Below, one piece after another: positions 6,089 to 6,666 of a DNA stretch of 6,666 bases. The DNA lies in contig JAPUIC010000099.1 of the NCBI GenBank assembly GCA_027297425.1, forward strand, positions 1 through 6,666, read 5' to 3'. Every line of letters starts with the position of its first letter. The first letter of the stretch is position 1. The notes under the pieces are model-generated. The model was not told the DNA's origin. It searched no databases and worked only from the letters and a program-made list of their open reading frames with translations. The position numbers and the translations under genes were made by a program. This stretch comes from Nitrososphaerota archaeon. GTDB lineage: Archaea; Thermoproteota; Nitrososphaeria; Nitrososphaerales; JAPUIC01.

Positions 6089-6666
6089 TTGGCTAAAAAA
6101 AACGAGGCGAGCGACGAAGTTCCCGATACTTTCGCGAATATACGAGAAGATACCAGAAAGATAATTGATCTAGATTCAAAGCAGAAAGAACACCTATCGA
6201 AGTTTTATTCACAGATACTAGGCATAACATCACTTCTCTCTAAACGACTCGCGATCCCTCCGAGTATCGTTGAGGGCCTAGCCCCCGGCATTAAGAAGGC
6301 CTACGTGTCAAGAGATGCCAATCTTATCATCAAGACCGAAACCGGGGAGATTTCTAAGAAGTTAATCGAATGTGAGCCAGAACTGTGTATGTCCATTCTT
6401 AACTTCATCACACCAAAGATCAAGGCAGAACAAAGGAAGAGAGAGTTAGAACGTAAGAAGCTAGAAGAGGCAAAGAAGAGAGAGTTAGAACGTAAGAAGA
6501 AGCTAGAGGAAGAGAAGAGAGAGTTAGAGAAAAGGAGGAAATCTCGAAAGATTATTCTAAGGTCTGATAAAAAACGAGAACGGCCTATAGTACAGAAGCG
6601 TCCTAAGGTACAGAAGCGTCCTAAGGTACAGAAGCGTCCTAAGGTACAGAAGCGTCCTAAGGTACA
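6089..6666 (+). CDS. Unrecognised protein with charged helix and VQKRPK tandem repeats, 3'-truncated
   Basis: 192 codons are visible and the frame runs off the window. The start is TTG at 6089: an in-frame TGA lies at 6077-6079, and the next usable start codons (GTG at residue 73, ATG at 101) would remove most of the N-terminal domain. Residues 30-110 form a mixed, apparently folded region (KQKEHLSKFY, then LIIKTETGEI) with two cysteines, C95 and C100; I do not recognise it. Residues 112-154 are almost entirely K, R, E and L (for example KRELERKKLEE), predicting a long charged helix or coiled coil. From 168 the hexapeptide VQKRPK repeats exactly four times and begins a fifth, giving a basic, proline-containing tail that is probably disordered. 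Such tails often bind nucleic acid or acidic partners, but that is inference. There is no signal peptide or membrane segment. Confidence 0.75.
   Translation, partial: MAKKNEASDEVPDTFANIREDTRKIIDLDSKQKEHLSKFYSQILGITSLLSKRLAIPPSIVEGLAPGIKKAYVSRDANLIIKTETGEISKKLIECEPELCMSILNFITPKIKAEQRKRELERKKLEEAKKRELERKKKLEEEKRELEKRRKSRKIILRSDKKRERPIVQKRPKVQKRPKVQKRPKVQKRPKV
6437..6499 (+). repeat. Exact 24-bp direct repeat in the charged-helix segment
   Basis: The same 24 bases (AAGAGAGAGTTAGAACGTAA then GAAG) occur at 6437-6460 and again at 6476-6499. The offset is 39 bp, or 13 codons, so the frame is kept. The copies code for KRELERKK at 117-124 and 130-137 of the truncated gene. A third, looser copy (KRELEKRR, 143-150) follows. 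The charged helix has evidently grown by in-frame duplication. Confidence 0.85.
6590..6666 (+). repeat. Exact 18-bp tandem repeat coding VQKRPK, continuing past window end
   Basis: The unit GTACAGAAGCGTCCTAAG occurs four times head to tail (6590-6607, 6608-6625, 6626-6643, 6644-6661), and the first five bases of a fifth copy end the window. All copies are identical at the base level, including third codon positions. The unit is six codons, so changes in copy number keep the reading frame. The total number of copies cannot be known from this window. Confidence 0.95.

Noticed and set aside
6590..6666. CRISPR-like direct repeats
   Set aside because: The 18-bp units are head to tail without spacers and lie in frame in a coding sequence, so this is a protein-coding minisatellite.

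Overview
The window looks archaeal, with roughly balanced base composition. The evidence is promoter layout. TATA-like boxes lie about 25-29 nt upstream of the start codons of three plus-strand genes (4708, 5754, 6089), as expected for leaderless archaeal transcripts, and GTG and TTG starts are common. I cannot fix the phylum from sequence alone. No rRNA, tRNA, CRISPR array, transposase or phage gene is visible.

Layout, left to right: (1) the 3' part of an unrecognised soluble protein on the plus strand (to 536). (2) Converging on it, one very large minus-strand gene (568-3975, 1135 aa). It joins a complete molybdopterin/4Fe-4S oxidoreductase of the DMSO-reductase superfamily (about residues 1-720) to a complete NifS/IscS-type cysteine desulfurase (about 752-1135) through a 31-residue linker. 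(3) Divergent from it, two related Nudix-fold genes (4128-4652 and 4708-5205) with non-canonical Nudix boxes. (4) Converging on these, a small four-helix membrane protein (5222-5668, minus). (5) Divergent again, a 59-aa 4-oxalocrotonate tautomerase-like protein (5754-5933). (6) At the right edge, an incomplete gene (6089 onward) with an N-terminal domain I do not recognise, a highly charged helical segment, and an exact 18-bp tandem repeat coding for a basic hexapeptide that runs off the window.

Most genes here are transcribed singly or as divergent or convergent pairs, so shared function cannot be read from operons. The main discovery candidate is the Mo-oxidoreductase/cysteine-desulfurase fusion. 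In bacteria, IscS and the chaperone FdhD sulfurate the Mo cofactor of formate dehydrogenase. A fused desulfurase could therefore deliver sulfur in cis to the Mo site, or feed cysteine-derived persulfide to it as substrate. Both ideas are inference. No electron-transfer subunit, membrane anchor or FdhD homologue is inside the window.
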